A stretch of DNA of 38,736 nucleotides, taken from positions 1 to 38,736 of the forward strand of contig DASWJQ010000169.1 of NCBI GenBank assembly GCA_036397095.1. Reading direction: 5' to 3'. The DNA comes from DASWJQ01 sp036397095. GTDB lineage: Bacteria > Chloroflexota > Anaerolineae > Anaerolineales > E44-bin32. The notes beneath the pieces are model-generated. The model made no database searches. It saw only the letters and a program-made list of their open reading frames with translations, and had not been told where the DNA came from. Made by a program: the position numbers and the translations under genes. This document shows, in pieces, positions 26,315 through 33,292 of this stretch (position 1 is its first letter; the number at the start of each line of letters is the position of its first letter).

Positions 26315-28087
26315 ATGCGTACGGATAGGAAGAATCCGTCGAAGGGGTTGATCCGGATGGCATCGACCTTGCTGATGGCCAGCCTGGCCTGCGGACCGGT
26401 CGATCTGGCGCGCGACATCCTGGGCCGGTTGCCAACCACAACCCAGGCCAGCGGTGTCAGCGAAGAGCACTTCTCGGAGACGTGGTACGTCGAGCTCGAC
26501 GGGGACGATGCCAATGTGTGCGCTTCGCCCAGCACGCCCTGCGCCACCATTCGGCGGGCAGCCGAGCTGGCCGACGCAGATGACGTAATTGCCATCGGAC
26601 CAGGCACCTTCAGTGAAGACATGACCGGTGTCGGCGGCCTAAATGTCCTGCTGCGGGATGAGGATCTGAGTCTGCGTGGGTCGGGCCAGGAGGTGACGAT
26701 CCTCGACGGCCTGGGCGAGCAGGCTGTTCTGGACATTCGGGATTCGACCATGACCGTTCGCGATTTGACTGTGACTGGCACTGGTGGACTCGGCTACGTC
26801 TTCGGTATCCGGGCGATCCGGTCGACCGTGTTGATCGAGGATGTTACCGTGCGCGATGGGGACGGCCTGGGAATTGTGATCGATGACAGCCAGGCGACCA
26901 TCCGGCGCGTGCTGGTCACCAACAACGGCCAAACGGGCGTGACCTTTGGCGGGGACGGGTTGATCGAAGACAGCACGATTAGCAATAATCGCGGCGGCGG
27001 CCTCTCCGGCGGCCGTACGGTTGAAGTTCGCCGGCTGATCATCGACGGCAATCAGGGCCCGAACGGTGCCGGCGTGCATCATGACGGCGGCGAGATGACC
27101 ATCATCGATAGCGCGATCACTCGCAACCAGGTCACCACCGAAACGCACTCGCGGGCGCTGGGCGTGTTCAATGGTGGCACCTTGGCTTTGATCAACACGA
27201 CGGTCAGCAACAACAGCGTTGTGAGCGGGGGCTCAGGCCTGGCGATTTACAGCCTGGGTGAGCTAACTCTGATTCACACAACGGTGGCCGACAACCGCGG
27301 CGGCGGGGTGGCTGGCTCTCCATTTGGCGGTATCACATTCGAGAACAGTTTGATTGCCAACAACGACCTGATGGACTGCTGGATCCACGCCGCCACCCAC
27401 AAAACCTTTGTCGGCTTCAATGTCGACTCGGACGAGACTTGTATGCGCTGGAGCAACTCGGATCGAACCGAGCATGAGGTGGCCCTGGGGCCGCTGACCG
27501 ACAACGGCGGCTCCACGGAGACACACGCACTCTTGCCAGGGAATCCGGGGCTGGATACAGCCACCGGCGACTGCCCAGCGGCGGATCAGCGCGGTGCCAG
27601 CCGGCCATTCGGCTCGGCCTGCGATGTTGGGGCCTACGAGCATAATCCAATCTTTGGTGGCGTCATGACCAGCCTGGAGGTCACGGGCACGCCCGAGCTG
27701 ATCACGGTAACGCCAGCCCCGCCACCGCCGACGGTCAACCGCGACAGCCTGTGTTGGACCGGGCCCGGCCCTGGCTACCTGACGATTCAGTCACTGGCGG
27801 TTGGTGCCCAGGTCAGCATAATGGGGCGTGGCGTCGAAGGAGGTTGGTGGATCATCGACAGTCCGCGCTACCCGGGACAGTCGTGCTGGGTGCCCGAGCT
27901 CAACATCGACCTGCCACCGAACTTCGATCCGAACAACCTGCCGGCCGTCAACATCCCGCCGCTGCCGACGGCCACGCCGCCGCCCGGCTGTCTGTACCAG
28001 GGCCCGAATGACAACGCGCCGGTCTGCTATCCGATCGCCCAATGTCCAGTGCCGTTCGAGCAAACCTTGGGCGCGTGCGTCCCATAA
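26315..28087 (+). CDS. Right-handed beta-helix lipoprotein with C-terminal SH3-like domain
   Basis: This is a 590-residue lipoprotein (MASLAC, Cys 26 from ATG 26315). It lacks CSLREA but opens with the pectate-lyase-like STPCATIRRAAELADADDVI segment, followed by a parallel beta-helix (about 75-420) and the DQRGASRPFGSACDVGAYE anchor signature. The C-terminus has an SH3-like domain (WTGPGPGYLTIQSLAVGAQV, WWIIDSPRYPGQSCWV), often involved in cell-wall or surface binding, then a Pro/Cys-rich tail. ATG 26315 gives a normal basic n-region for the signal; ATG 26357 has a better ribosome site (AAGGGG) but leaves a very short signal, and GTG 26297 is also open. A REP pair begins 10 bases after its stop. 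Confidence 0.8.
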   Translation: MRTDRKNPSKGLIRMASTLLMASLACGPVDLARDILGRLPTTTQASGVSEEHFSETWYVELDGDDANVCASPSTPCATIRRAAELADADDVIAIGPGTFSEDMTGVGGLNVLLRDEDLSLRGSGQEVTILDGLGEQAVLDIRDSTMTVRDLTVTGTGGLGYVFGIRAIRSTVLIEDVTVRDGDGLGIVIDDSQATIRRVLVTNNGQTGVTFGGDGLIEDSTISNNRGGGLSGGRTVEVRRLIIDGNQGPNGAGVHHDGGEMTIIDSAITRNQVTTETHSRALGVFNGGTLALINTTVSNNSVVSGGSGLAIYSLGELTLIHTTVADNRGGGVAGSPFGGITFENSLIANNDLMDCWIHAATHKTFVGFNVDSDETCMRWSNSDRTEHEVALGPLTDNGGSTETHALLPGNPGLDTATGDCPAADQRGASRPFGSACDVGAYEHNPIFGGVMTSLEVTGTPELITVTPAPPPPTVNRDSLCWTGPGPGYLTIQSLAVGAQVSIMGRGVEGGWWIIDSPRYPGQSCWVPELNIDLPPNFDPNNLPAVNIPPLPTATPPPGCLYQGPNDNAPVCYPIAQCPVPFEQTLGACVP

Positions 28088-28097
28088 CAACCGCAAA

Positions 28098-28142
28098 GCG
28101 GACTTCCCGGAAGTCCAGCATCAAGACTTCCGGGAAGTCCGC
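28098..28142. repeat. REP pair upstream of the RAYT gene
   Basis: The arms GCGGACTTCCCGGAAGTC (28098-28115) and its exact reverse complement (28125-28142) are separated by nine bases. Each arm contains its own palindrome GACTTCC-C-GGAAGTC, so each can fold alone or pair with the other. The arrangement matches the pair at 28722-28770 downstream of the transposase, including the nine-base spacing between the 18-bp arms. It also starts only 10 bases after the preceding stop and could serve as its terminator. Confidence 0.9.
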
Positions 28143-28195
28143 TTCCCTGCGGCAGCCCAGACAGCTTAGGATCATGGTTGGGGAAAGGGGGACCT

Positions 28196-28774
28196 ATGCC
28201 AGTACGACGCACAGCCTTCGTTGCCGGCGCTCACTACCATGTCTTCAACCGGGGAGTTGAGCGCCGACAGATCTTTCCAGACGACAGGTGCTACCTTTGG
28301 TTCACCACAATGCTAATCCGTCGTATGGACAAGTGGTCTGTCGGTGTGGTGGCGTATTGTCTAATGCCGAATCATTTTCATCTGCTGCTGCGGGCGGAGG
28401 CGGATGCCACCGTAAGCATGTTCATGCAGGGGGTGGGCACAGCATATGCCCAATGGTTCAATCATCAGCTTGATAGGGTCGGGCCGGTCTTTGCCGGACG
28501 ATTCCGGGCCAGGCAGGTCAGCACCGAAGCTCAGTTGGTTCATACGGCCCGGTACATCCACCGGAACCCCCTTGAGGCCGGCCTGGTAAGTCGGCTGGCC
28601 GACTGGCCATACTCCGACTACCCGGAGCTGTTAGGCGTCAGGCCCGCCAAATTCAGAGGCAGGAGCCTAGTCCCAGACCGGTTTGCGACCGCGACTACGT
28701 ACCAAGCGTTCGTGGAGGGTGGGGCGGACTTCCCGGAAGTCCCACCCCTGGACTTCCGGGAAGTCCGCCCTTGA
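28196..28774 (+). CDS. REP-associated tyrosine transposase (RAYT, Y1/IS200-like)
   Basis: This is a 192-residue HUH-type single-strand transposase. The metal-binding HUH motif is NHFH (H60, H62), the nucleophile is Y120 in RYIHRNPLEAGL, and GPVFAGRFRA (96-105) is the family's conserved middle motif. The N-terminal HYHVFNRG block (13-20) is also typical. AAAGGGGG before ATG 28196 fixes the start; the GTG 18 bases earlier is less likely. RAYTs are single-copy domesticated relatives of IS200/IS605 transposases that recognise and spread REP hairpins. Here REP pairs lie on both sides, and the last residues (ADFPEVPPLDFREV) are encoded by the downstream REP pair itself. The whole unit is about 670 bases. 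Confidence 0.92.
   Translation: MPVRRTAFVAGAHYHVFNRGVERRQIFPDDRCYLWFTTMLIRRMDKWSVGVVAYCLMPNHFHLLLRAEADATVSMFMQGVGTAYAQWFNHQLDRVGPVFAGRFRARQVSTEAQLVHTARYIHRNPLEAGLVSRLADWPYSDYPELLGVRPAKFRGRSLVPDRFATATTYQAFVEGGADFPEVPPLDFREVRP
28722..28770. repeat. REP pair downstream of, and overlapping, the RAYT gene
   Basis: GGGCGGACTTCCCGGAAGTC (28722-28741) and its exact reverse complement (28751-28770) have 20-bp perfect arms, extendable by one more pair inward. It has the same palindromic core and spacing as the pair at 28098-28142. It overlaps the final codons of the RAYT gene, whose stop codon follows directly at 28772-28774. Confidence 0.9.
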
Positions 28775-28801
28775 GTGTGGCGACCGATTAGGCCAAGCGA
28801 G

Positions 28802-28807
28802 TAGAAT
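28802..28807 (+). promoter_or_regulatory. Possible -10 box of the ABC exporter genes
   Basis: TAGAAT (5 of 6 consensus) lies 35 bases before the ATPase ATG; the best upstream hexamer at about 18 bases (TGGCGA) is poor. Weak prediction. Confidence 0.25.
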
Positions 28808-28842
28808 CCGTCGCAGCACCCGCCGACCACGGACGGCAACCC

Positions 28843-29775
28843 ATGCCCGCCATCGAAATCCACAATCTGACACGGCGCTTCGGCGATCTGCTGGCCGTCG
28901 ACTCGATCACGTATCAAGTTGAGCCCGGCGAGATTTTCGGCTGCCTGGGCCACAACGGCGCCGGCAAAACCACCTCGATCCGCCTGATGAACGGGGTGCT
29001 GGCGCCCACCAGCGGAACGCTGCGCGTGCTTGGCCTCGACCCGACCGCCGACGGCCCGCGCCTGCGTCAGCGGACCGGGGTCCTGACCGAGGCCCCCTCG
29101 CTCGACGAGCGACTTTCGGCCCGCGAGAACCTGTCGATCTTCGCCGATCTCTACGCCGTTCCCGAGGCCGAGGTGGAAGGGCGCGTGGACGAACTGCTCG
29201 ATCAGTTCGGACTAGGCGAACGGGCCGGCGACAAGGTCGGCGGTTTCAGCAAGGGCATGAAACAGCGGCTGGCGTTGGCCCGAGCGCTGATCCACCGGCC
29301 CGAACTGCTTTTCCTCGATGAGCCTACCGCCGGGCTCGACCCGGTCGCCGCCCGCCAGGTCCACGAGCTGATCCGGGACCTGCAGCGAGCCGGCCGCACG
29401 ATCTACCTGTGCACTCACAATCTGATCGAAGCCCAGCGGCTGTGCGACCGGGTGGCGGTCATGCGCCAGGGTCGTTTGCTGGCACTGGGCACGGTCGGCG
29501 AGCTCGGCCAGCACATCGCCGGCGAGCACGACCTGGAACTCGAGATCGATCCGGCTCAAACCGACCAGGCGCGCAGCCTGCTCGAGCAAACGCTGGCCGA
29601 CGGACGGGTCGGTTTCGAACGGGGCATGCTGGTCTGCCGGGCAGTGCCGCGCCAGCAGATCCCCAGGATCGTGACGGCCTTGACCTCGGCCGGGATCGAT
29701 GTCTACCGGGTCAGCCCGCAGGAGGCGACCCTCGAGGACGTCTACTTCGGCTTGCACGCCGAGGGGGCCCCATGA
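28843..29775 (+). CDS. ABC transporter ATP-binding protein
   Basis: This is a 310-residue ATPase of the CcmA/DrrA-like exporter class. Walker A is GHNGAGKTT at 36-44, the signature is FSKGMKQR, Walker B is LLFLDEP, and the H-loop is in YLCTHN. A C-terminal extension of about 85 residues is typical of the DrrA type, which exports drugs or lipids. The stop codon overlaps the permease start as ATGA, so the pair forms one transporter. The substrate is unknown. Confidence 0.92.
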   Translation: MPAIEIHNLTRRFGDLLAVDSITYQVEPGEIFGCLGHNGAGKTTSIRLMNGVLAPTSGTLRVLGLDPTADGPRLRQRTGVLTEAPSLDERLSARENLSIFADLYAVPEAEVEGRVDELLDQFGLGERAGDKVGGFSKGMKQRLALARALIHRPELLFLDEPTAGLDPVAARQVHELIRDLQRAGRTIYLCTHNLIEAQRLCDRVAVMRQGRLLALGTVGELGQHIAGEHDLELEIDPAQTDQARSLLEQTLADGRVGFERGMLVCRAVPRQQIPRIVTALTSAGIDVYRVSPQEATLEDVYFGLHAEGAP

Positions 29776-30599
29776 ACCGCACCACGTGGCGCGCCATGCG
29801 AGCCATCATCCGCAAGGACCTGACCGTTGTGCGCCGTTCGCCGATGATCCTGCTGCCGATGATCATCGTGCCGTTGATCCTGCAGGTGCTGCTGCCCGTC
29901 GGCCTGGGCATGGCAGCGCTGTTGGCGCCGGAGGAATTCGCCGGCGATCCCGACCTTCAAAGCTTCCTGGCCAACGTGCCGCCAGCGGCGCTGGCCGGGC
30001 TGACCGACCTGTCGGCCAGCGAACGACTCATGATCTTGATGCTGGTGTACGTCTTCGCCCCGCTCTATCTGATGGTGCCGATGATGGTCTCGAGCGTGAT
30101 CGCCGCCGACAGCTTTGTCGGCGAGCGCGAGCGCAAGACGCTGGAAGCGCTGCTGCACACGCCGCTGGCCGACGACCACCTATTGCTGGCCAAGATGCTG
30201 GGCGGCTGGCTGGCGGCCATGGCCGTCTCGTTGCTGTCATTCGGCATTTACACCGTGGCCGTCAACTGGCTGGGGTACCAGGTGGTCGGCCGGCTGTTCT
30301 TCCCCAACACGCTGTGGCTGGTGCTGGTGCTGTGGGTGGCGCCGGCCGTCGCCGGCCTGGGGCTGGCGGCGACGGTGCTGATTTCGTCGCGGGTCAACAC
30401 CTTCCAGGAGGCCTACCAGGCCGGCGGCATGGTCGTTGTACCGCTGGTGGCCTTGGTGCTGGCCCAACTGGCCGGGATTATCTTCCTCAGCCCGGCCTTT
30501 GCTGTGGGTCTAGGTGCGTTCGTGTGGCTGCTCGACGCCGGCCTGTTGTGGTTCGGGCGGCGGGCATTTCGCCGCGAAGATCTGCTGGCCCGGCTCTAG
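29772..30599 (+). CDS. ABC-2 type transporter permease
   Basis: This is a 275-residue membrane protein with about six hydrophobic segments. It begins IIRKDLTVVRRSPMIL, typical of ABC-2 permeases, and has a cytoplasmic loop GERERKTLEALLHTPLADDHLLLAKML that is diagnostic for the NatB/DUF-type ABC-2 family (coupling helix). ATG 29772 overlaps the ATPase stop; the open frame further upstream is a shadow of the ATPase gene. It is partnered with the upstream ATPase as an exporter. It ends 10 bases from the convergent DUF4260 gene. Confidence 0.9.
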   Translation: MNRTTWRAMRAIIRKDLTVVRRSPMILLPMIIVPLILQVLLPVGLGMAALLAPEEFAGDPDLQSFLANVPPAALAGLTDLSASERLMILMLVYVFAPLYLMVPMMVSSVIAADSFVGERERKTLEALLHTPLADDHLLLAKMLGGWLAAMAVSLLSFGIYTVAVNWLGYQVVGRLFFPNTLWLVLVLWVAPAVAGLGLAATVLISSRVNTFQEAYQAGGMVVVPLVALVLAQLAGIIFLSPAFAVGLGAFVWLLDAGLLWFGRRAFRREDLLARL

Positions 30600-30609
30600 A
30601 CCAACCAGC

Positions 30610-30975
30610 CTAGGCCTCGACCGACCTTTGCCCGATCCAACCCAGATGGGTGTGCTGGAAACTGTCGGCGTGTTTCAAGCCGTAGCCGACCGCCCGGTCC
30701 AGACTGCTGTGCCCCAGCAGAATGGCTGCTGCCAGCAGCAGGACAGGCTGGCCGTAGAACACGCCTGCCAGATACGCGCCAACCGCCAGCGCTTTGTGGT
30801 GCACCAGGTTATAGGTGGTGGCACCGAGGGCCGGGTTGGCCAGGTAACCGAGCATCGACAGGTCGGGCGCCAGCAGGAGCAGTGGATACCACCACCAGGC
30901 GAAGGCGCTCTGGCTGAACCAGAAGACCGACAGTCCTACCAGCGCCAGTTCTTCCAAACGCACTAGGTTGCGCAT
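30610..30975 (-). CDS. DUF4260 family membrane protein
   Basis: This is a 121-residue membrane protein with about four hydrophobic stretches. LRLEEL-like start, PDLSMLGYLANPALGA, YNLVHHKALAV, LGHSSLDRAVGYGLKHADSFQHTHLG match the DUF4260 family, whose function is unknown. AAGGGAGAAGG precedes the ATG. It lies 33 bases after ychF on the same strand and is probably transcribed with it. Confidence 0.85.
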   Translation of the reverse strand: MRNLVRLEELALVGLSVFWFSQSAFAWWWYPLLLLAPDLSMLGYLANPALGATTYNLVHHKALAVGAYLAGVFYGQPVLLLAAAILLGHSSLDRAVGYGLKHADSFQHTHLGWIGQRSVEA

Positions 30976-31008
30976 TGACCTTCTCCCTTAGACAGGGCGG
31001 GCTACAGA

Positions 31009-32109
31009 CTAGACGTTGAAACGAAACAGGATCAGCTCGCCGTCCTGTACCTCATATTCCTTGCCCTCGATCCGCAGTGAGCCGGCAGATCGAGCGGCCG
31101 CCAGGCTGCCGGCCTCGACGAAGGCTGGATAGGGGACGACCTCGGCCTTAATGAAGCCGCGTTCGAAGTCCGTGTGCACCCGGCCGGCGGCCTGCGGGGC
31201 CAGGGTCCCCTGGGGGATGGTCCAGGCGCGCACTTCCTCTTCGTTCATCGTGAAGAAGCTGATCAGCCCCAGCAACCGGTAGCCGTGAGCGATCACCTGG
31301 TCAAGTCCGCTGCGTTCGAGACCGGCCAGGGCCAGCATTTCAGCCCGCTCGCCGTCATCCAGGCCGGCCAGCGCCATCTCCAGTTCGGCACACAGCATGA
31401 CGGCCTCGGCGGCGTGGGCCTTGGCGTGGCGCCGCACCGCCTCGACGCATTCGTTGCCATCGGGCAGCGATTCCTCCCCAACGTTGGCCAGGAAGATGAC
31501 CGGCTTATCAGTCAGGAAACGCAGTTCGCGACGCAGGTTGGCCAGGGCAGGCTCATCGCGTTCGGGGAAGGTGCGGACCGGCTGGCCGTTGTCCAGATGA
31601 GCGCGCAGATTCTGGGCCACCTGCTGGGTCGGCAGCAGGCCGCGGTCGGCCTTGAGCTCGGATTCGAGTTTATCCAGCCGCCGGTCGAGCTGCTCCAGAT
31701 CTGCCAGGGCCAGCTCGGTTTCAATGGTGGCGATGTCGGTCGGTGGGTCCAGCTGTCCGGCCACGTGGGCCACGTTCTCGTCCTCGAAGCAGCGCACCAC
31801 GTGCAGCACCGCGTCGACATCGCGGATTTGGGCCAGGAACTTGTTGCCCAGACCTTCGCCCCGGCTGGCGCCGGCCACCAGGCCGGCGATGTCGACGAAC
31901 TCGATCGTGGCGTGGATGATCTTCTGACGGCCGGCCAACTGAGCCAGGTGGTCGAGGCGGGGGTCGGGCACCGGCACGATGGCCCGGTTGGGCTCGATGG
32001 TGGTGAACGGGTAGCTGGCCACTTCGGCGTGCTGTGCCCGCGTCAATGCATTAAAAGTGGTGCTTTTGCCGACGTTGGGCAGGCCGATAATGCCGATGTT
32101 GAGGGACAT
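31009..32109 (-). CDS. ychF: Ribosome-binding ATPase YchF/OLA1
   Basis: This is a 366-residue member of the conserved Obg-related YchF family, an ATPase that binds ribosomes and is involved in stress and translation control. Visible are the P-loop GLPNVGKST (9-17), the switch segment VDIAGLV, the coiled-coil-like region ELEQLDRRLDKLESELK, the family-specific LANVGEE motif replacing the usual NKxD, and a C-terminal TGS domain ending DGELILFRFNV. Length is normal. It is divergent from the lysyl-oxidase-like gene with only about 40 bases between the start codons, so the two promoters must overlap. No good ribosome site is visible. Confidence 0.95.
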   Translation of the reverse strand: MSLNIGIIGLPNVGKSTTFNALTRAQHAEVASYPFTTIEPNRAIVPVPDPRLDHLAQLAGRQKIIHATIEFVDIAGLVAGASRGEGLGNKFLAQIRDVDAVLHVVRCFEDENVAHVAGQLDPPTDIATIETELALADLEQLDRRLDKLESELKADRGLLPTQQVAQNLRAHLDNGQPVRTFPERDEPALANLRRELRFLTDKPVIFLANVGEESLPDGNECVEAVRRHAKAHAAEAVMLCAELEMALAGLDDGERAEMLALAGLERSGLDQVIAHGYRLLGLISFFTMNEEEVRAWTIPQGTLAPQAAGRVHTDFERGFIKAEVVPYPAFVEAGSLAAARSAGSLRIEGKEYEVQDGELILFRFNV

Positions 32110-32117
32110 GAGGGCGA

Positions 32118-32147
32118 TGGACCGTCCCGTGAGGCGCTGGGTACAAT
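32118..32147 (+). promoter_or_regulatory. Promoter of the lysyl-oxidase-like gene, possibly leaderless
   Basis: TGGACC (32118-32123, 4 of 6) and TACAAT (32142-32147, 5 of 6) are 18 bases apart. Only six bases separate the -10 box from ATG 32154, so the transcript should start at or next to the start codon, as also seen for GTG 16442. Confidence 0.4.
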
Positions 32148-32153
32148 GCGGTG

Positions 32154-32990
32154 ATGTCCTCCGGATTGTACACGCGGCGGCCGGCGGCCGGCCTGTGGCT
32201 TGCCGGCCTGGCCCTGCTGGGGCTCATGCTGGCGTTGAGCGCGCAGGGGACGGCGGCCGGCCCAGCGGCGGCGATCACGCCCACGCCGACCCCGGCCGGC
32301 CAGGCGGAGCTGCGGCTGCTGCTGCCCGACCTGATCACGCTGGCCCCGTTCGATTTGCGCATCGCCGGCAATCCAGACACCGGGCGCAAGATCCTGCGCT
32401 TTGCCAATGCGGTTGCGAATGTTGGCGAAGGGGCGCTGGAACTGCGCGGCACATGGCAGCAGGATGTGTCCGGTTTCCAGGTCAGCCAGCAGCTTTACGG
32501 CAGCCACGGTGAGGTGCTGGCCGAACCGATCCTGCCGGTCATCATCTATCACCCCGAACACGGCCACTGGCACCTGGACGGGTTCGCCCGCTATGAATTA
32601 TGGTCCGTGACTCACGCCGGCCAGCTGCTGGACATCGTCTCGGTCAGCGGCAAGATCAGCTACTGCCTGATGGACACCGACCGGCTGACGGCGCCGGAAG
32701 GCTCCCGGCGCGGTTACGCCAATTGCTCTGCGTCGCGCCAGGGCATGTCGGCCGGCTGGGCCGACACTTACAAGTCGCACCTGGCAGGTCAGTGGGTCGA
32801 CATCAGCGGGCTGCCCGACGGCTACTACGTCCTGCGGTCGGTGGCCGACCCCCATAATCATCTGCGCGAAATGGACGATGACAACAATTGGGCCGTCGTG
32901 ACCGTGCGCATCGAAGGCAACCAGGTGTACCCGGCGCCGGAGATTGCGCTCGACTGGAGCCGGGTCGGCGGATCGCTGGTGCCGGAGTAG
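32154..32990 (+). CDS. Lysyl oxidase-like copper protein, exported
   Basis: This is a 278-residue exported protein. A signal peptide (about 1-36) is followed by a Thr/Pro linker and a lysyl-oxidase domain (about 55-255). The copper motif HGHWH is at 136-140. K167 (SGKISYCLMD) and Y206 (GWADTYKS) align by eye with the lysine and tyrosine that form the lysyl tyrosylquinone cofactor of animal LOX, and GQWVDIS...GYYVLR follows as in LOX. Lysyl oxidases deaminate peptidyl lysines to allysine and cross-link matrix proteins. The start is ATG 32154 given the promoter; GTG 32151 would add one residue. It is divergent from ychF. Confidence 0.85.
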   Translation: MSSGLYTRRPAAGLWLAGLALLGLMLALSAQGTAAGPAAAITPTPTPAGQAELRLLLPDLITLAPFDLRIAGNPDTGRKILRFANAVANVGEGALELRGTWQQDVSGFQVSQQLYGSHGEVLAEPILPVIIYHPEHGHWHLDGFARYELWSVTHAGQLLDIVSVSGKISYCLMDTDRLTAPEGSRRGYANCSASRQGMSAGWADTYKSHLAGQWVDISGLPDGYYVLRSVADPHNHLREMDDDNNWAVVTVRIEGNQVYPAPEIALDWSRVGGSLVPE

Positions 32991-33155
32991 CGCTTGGGGA
33001 AGAGGGGATCCCCCGAGATGCCCCAGGCAAACTCGGCGCTGCGGGACCCTGGCCGTTGCGTTCCGACTCCAGGACCCAGGGCTGACACGAGACGCTGGCG
33101 GCGGTTGGCCGGTTGGAACAGCCCCGGCGGCTCGAGCCTCCAGCCAAAGTACCCC

Positions 33156-33184
33156 TTGGGTCCACCGGACAATCTCCCTACAAT
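33156..33184 (+). promoter_or_regulatory. Promoter of the HD-GYP gene
   Basis: TTGGGT (33156-33161) and TACAAT (33179-33184) are separated by exactly 17 bases, 3 to 5 of 6 consensus matches each. This lies in a 302-base gap between the LOX-like and HD-GYP genes; otherwise the gap holds only GGGGATCCCC near 33005 and no gene. Confidence 0.45.
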
Positions 33185-33292
33185 CAGGTCAACCTTATTC
33201 TTGGGCCACTGTCGTTGAGAGACAGCCCTGCCGTGTTTCCTTGCAAGCCGGGTTCACGCGGAGGGCAGCTCGCGTCAGGGGGAGCGTAACGG

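Noticed and set aside
28178..28195. GTG start six codons before the RAYT ATG
   Set aside because: The AAAGGGGG ribosome site lies between this GTG and ATG 28196, so the shorter protein is the likely one.
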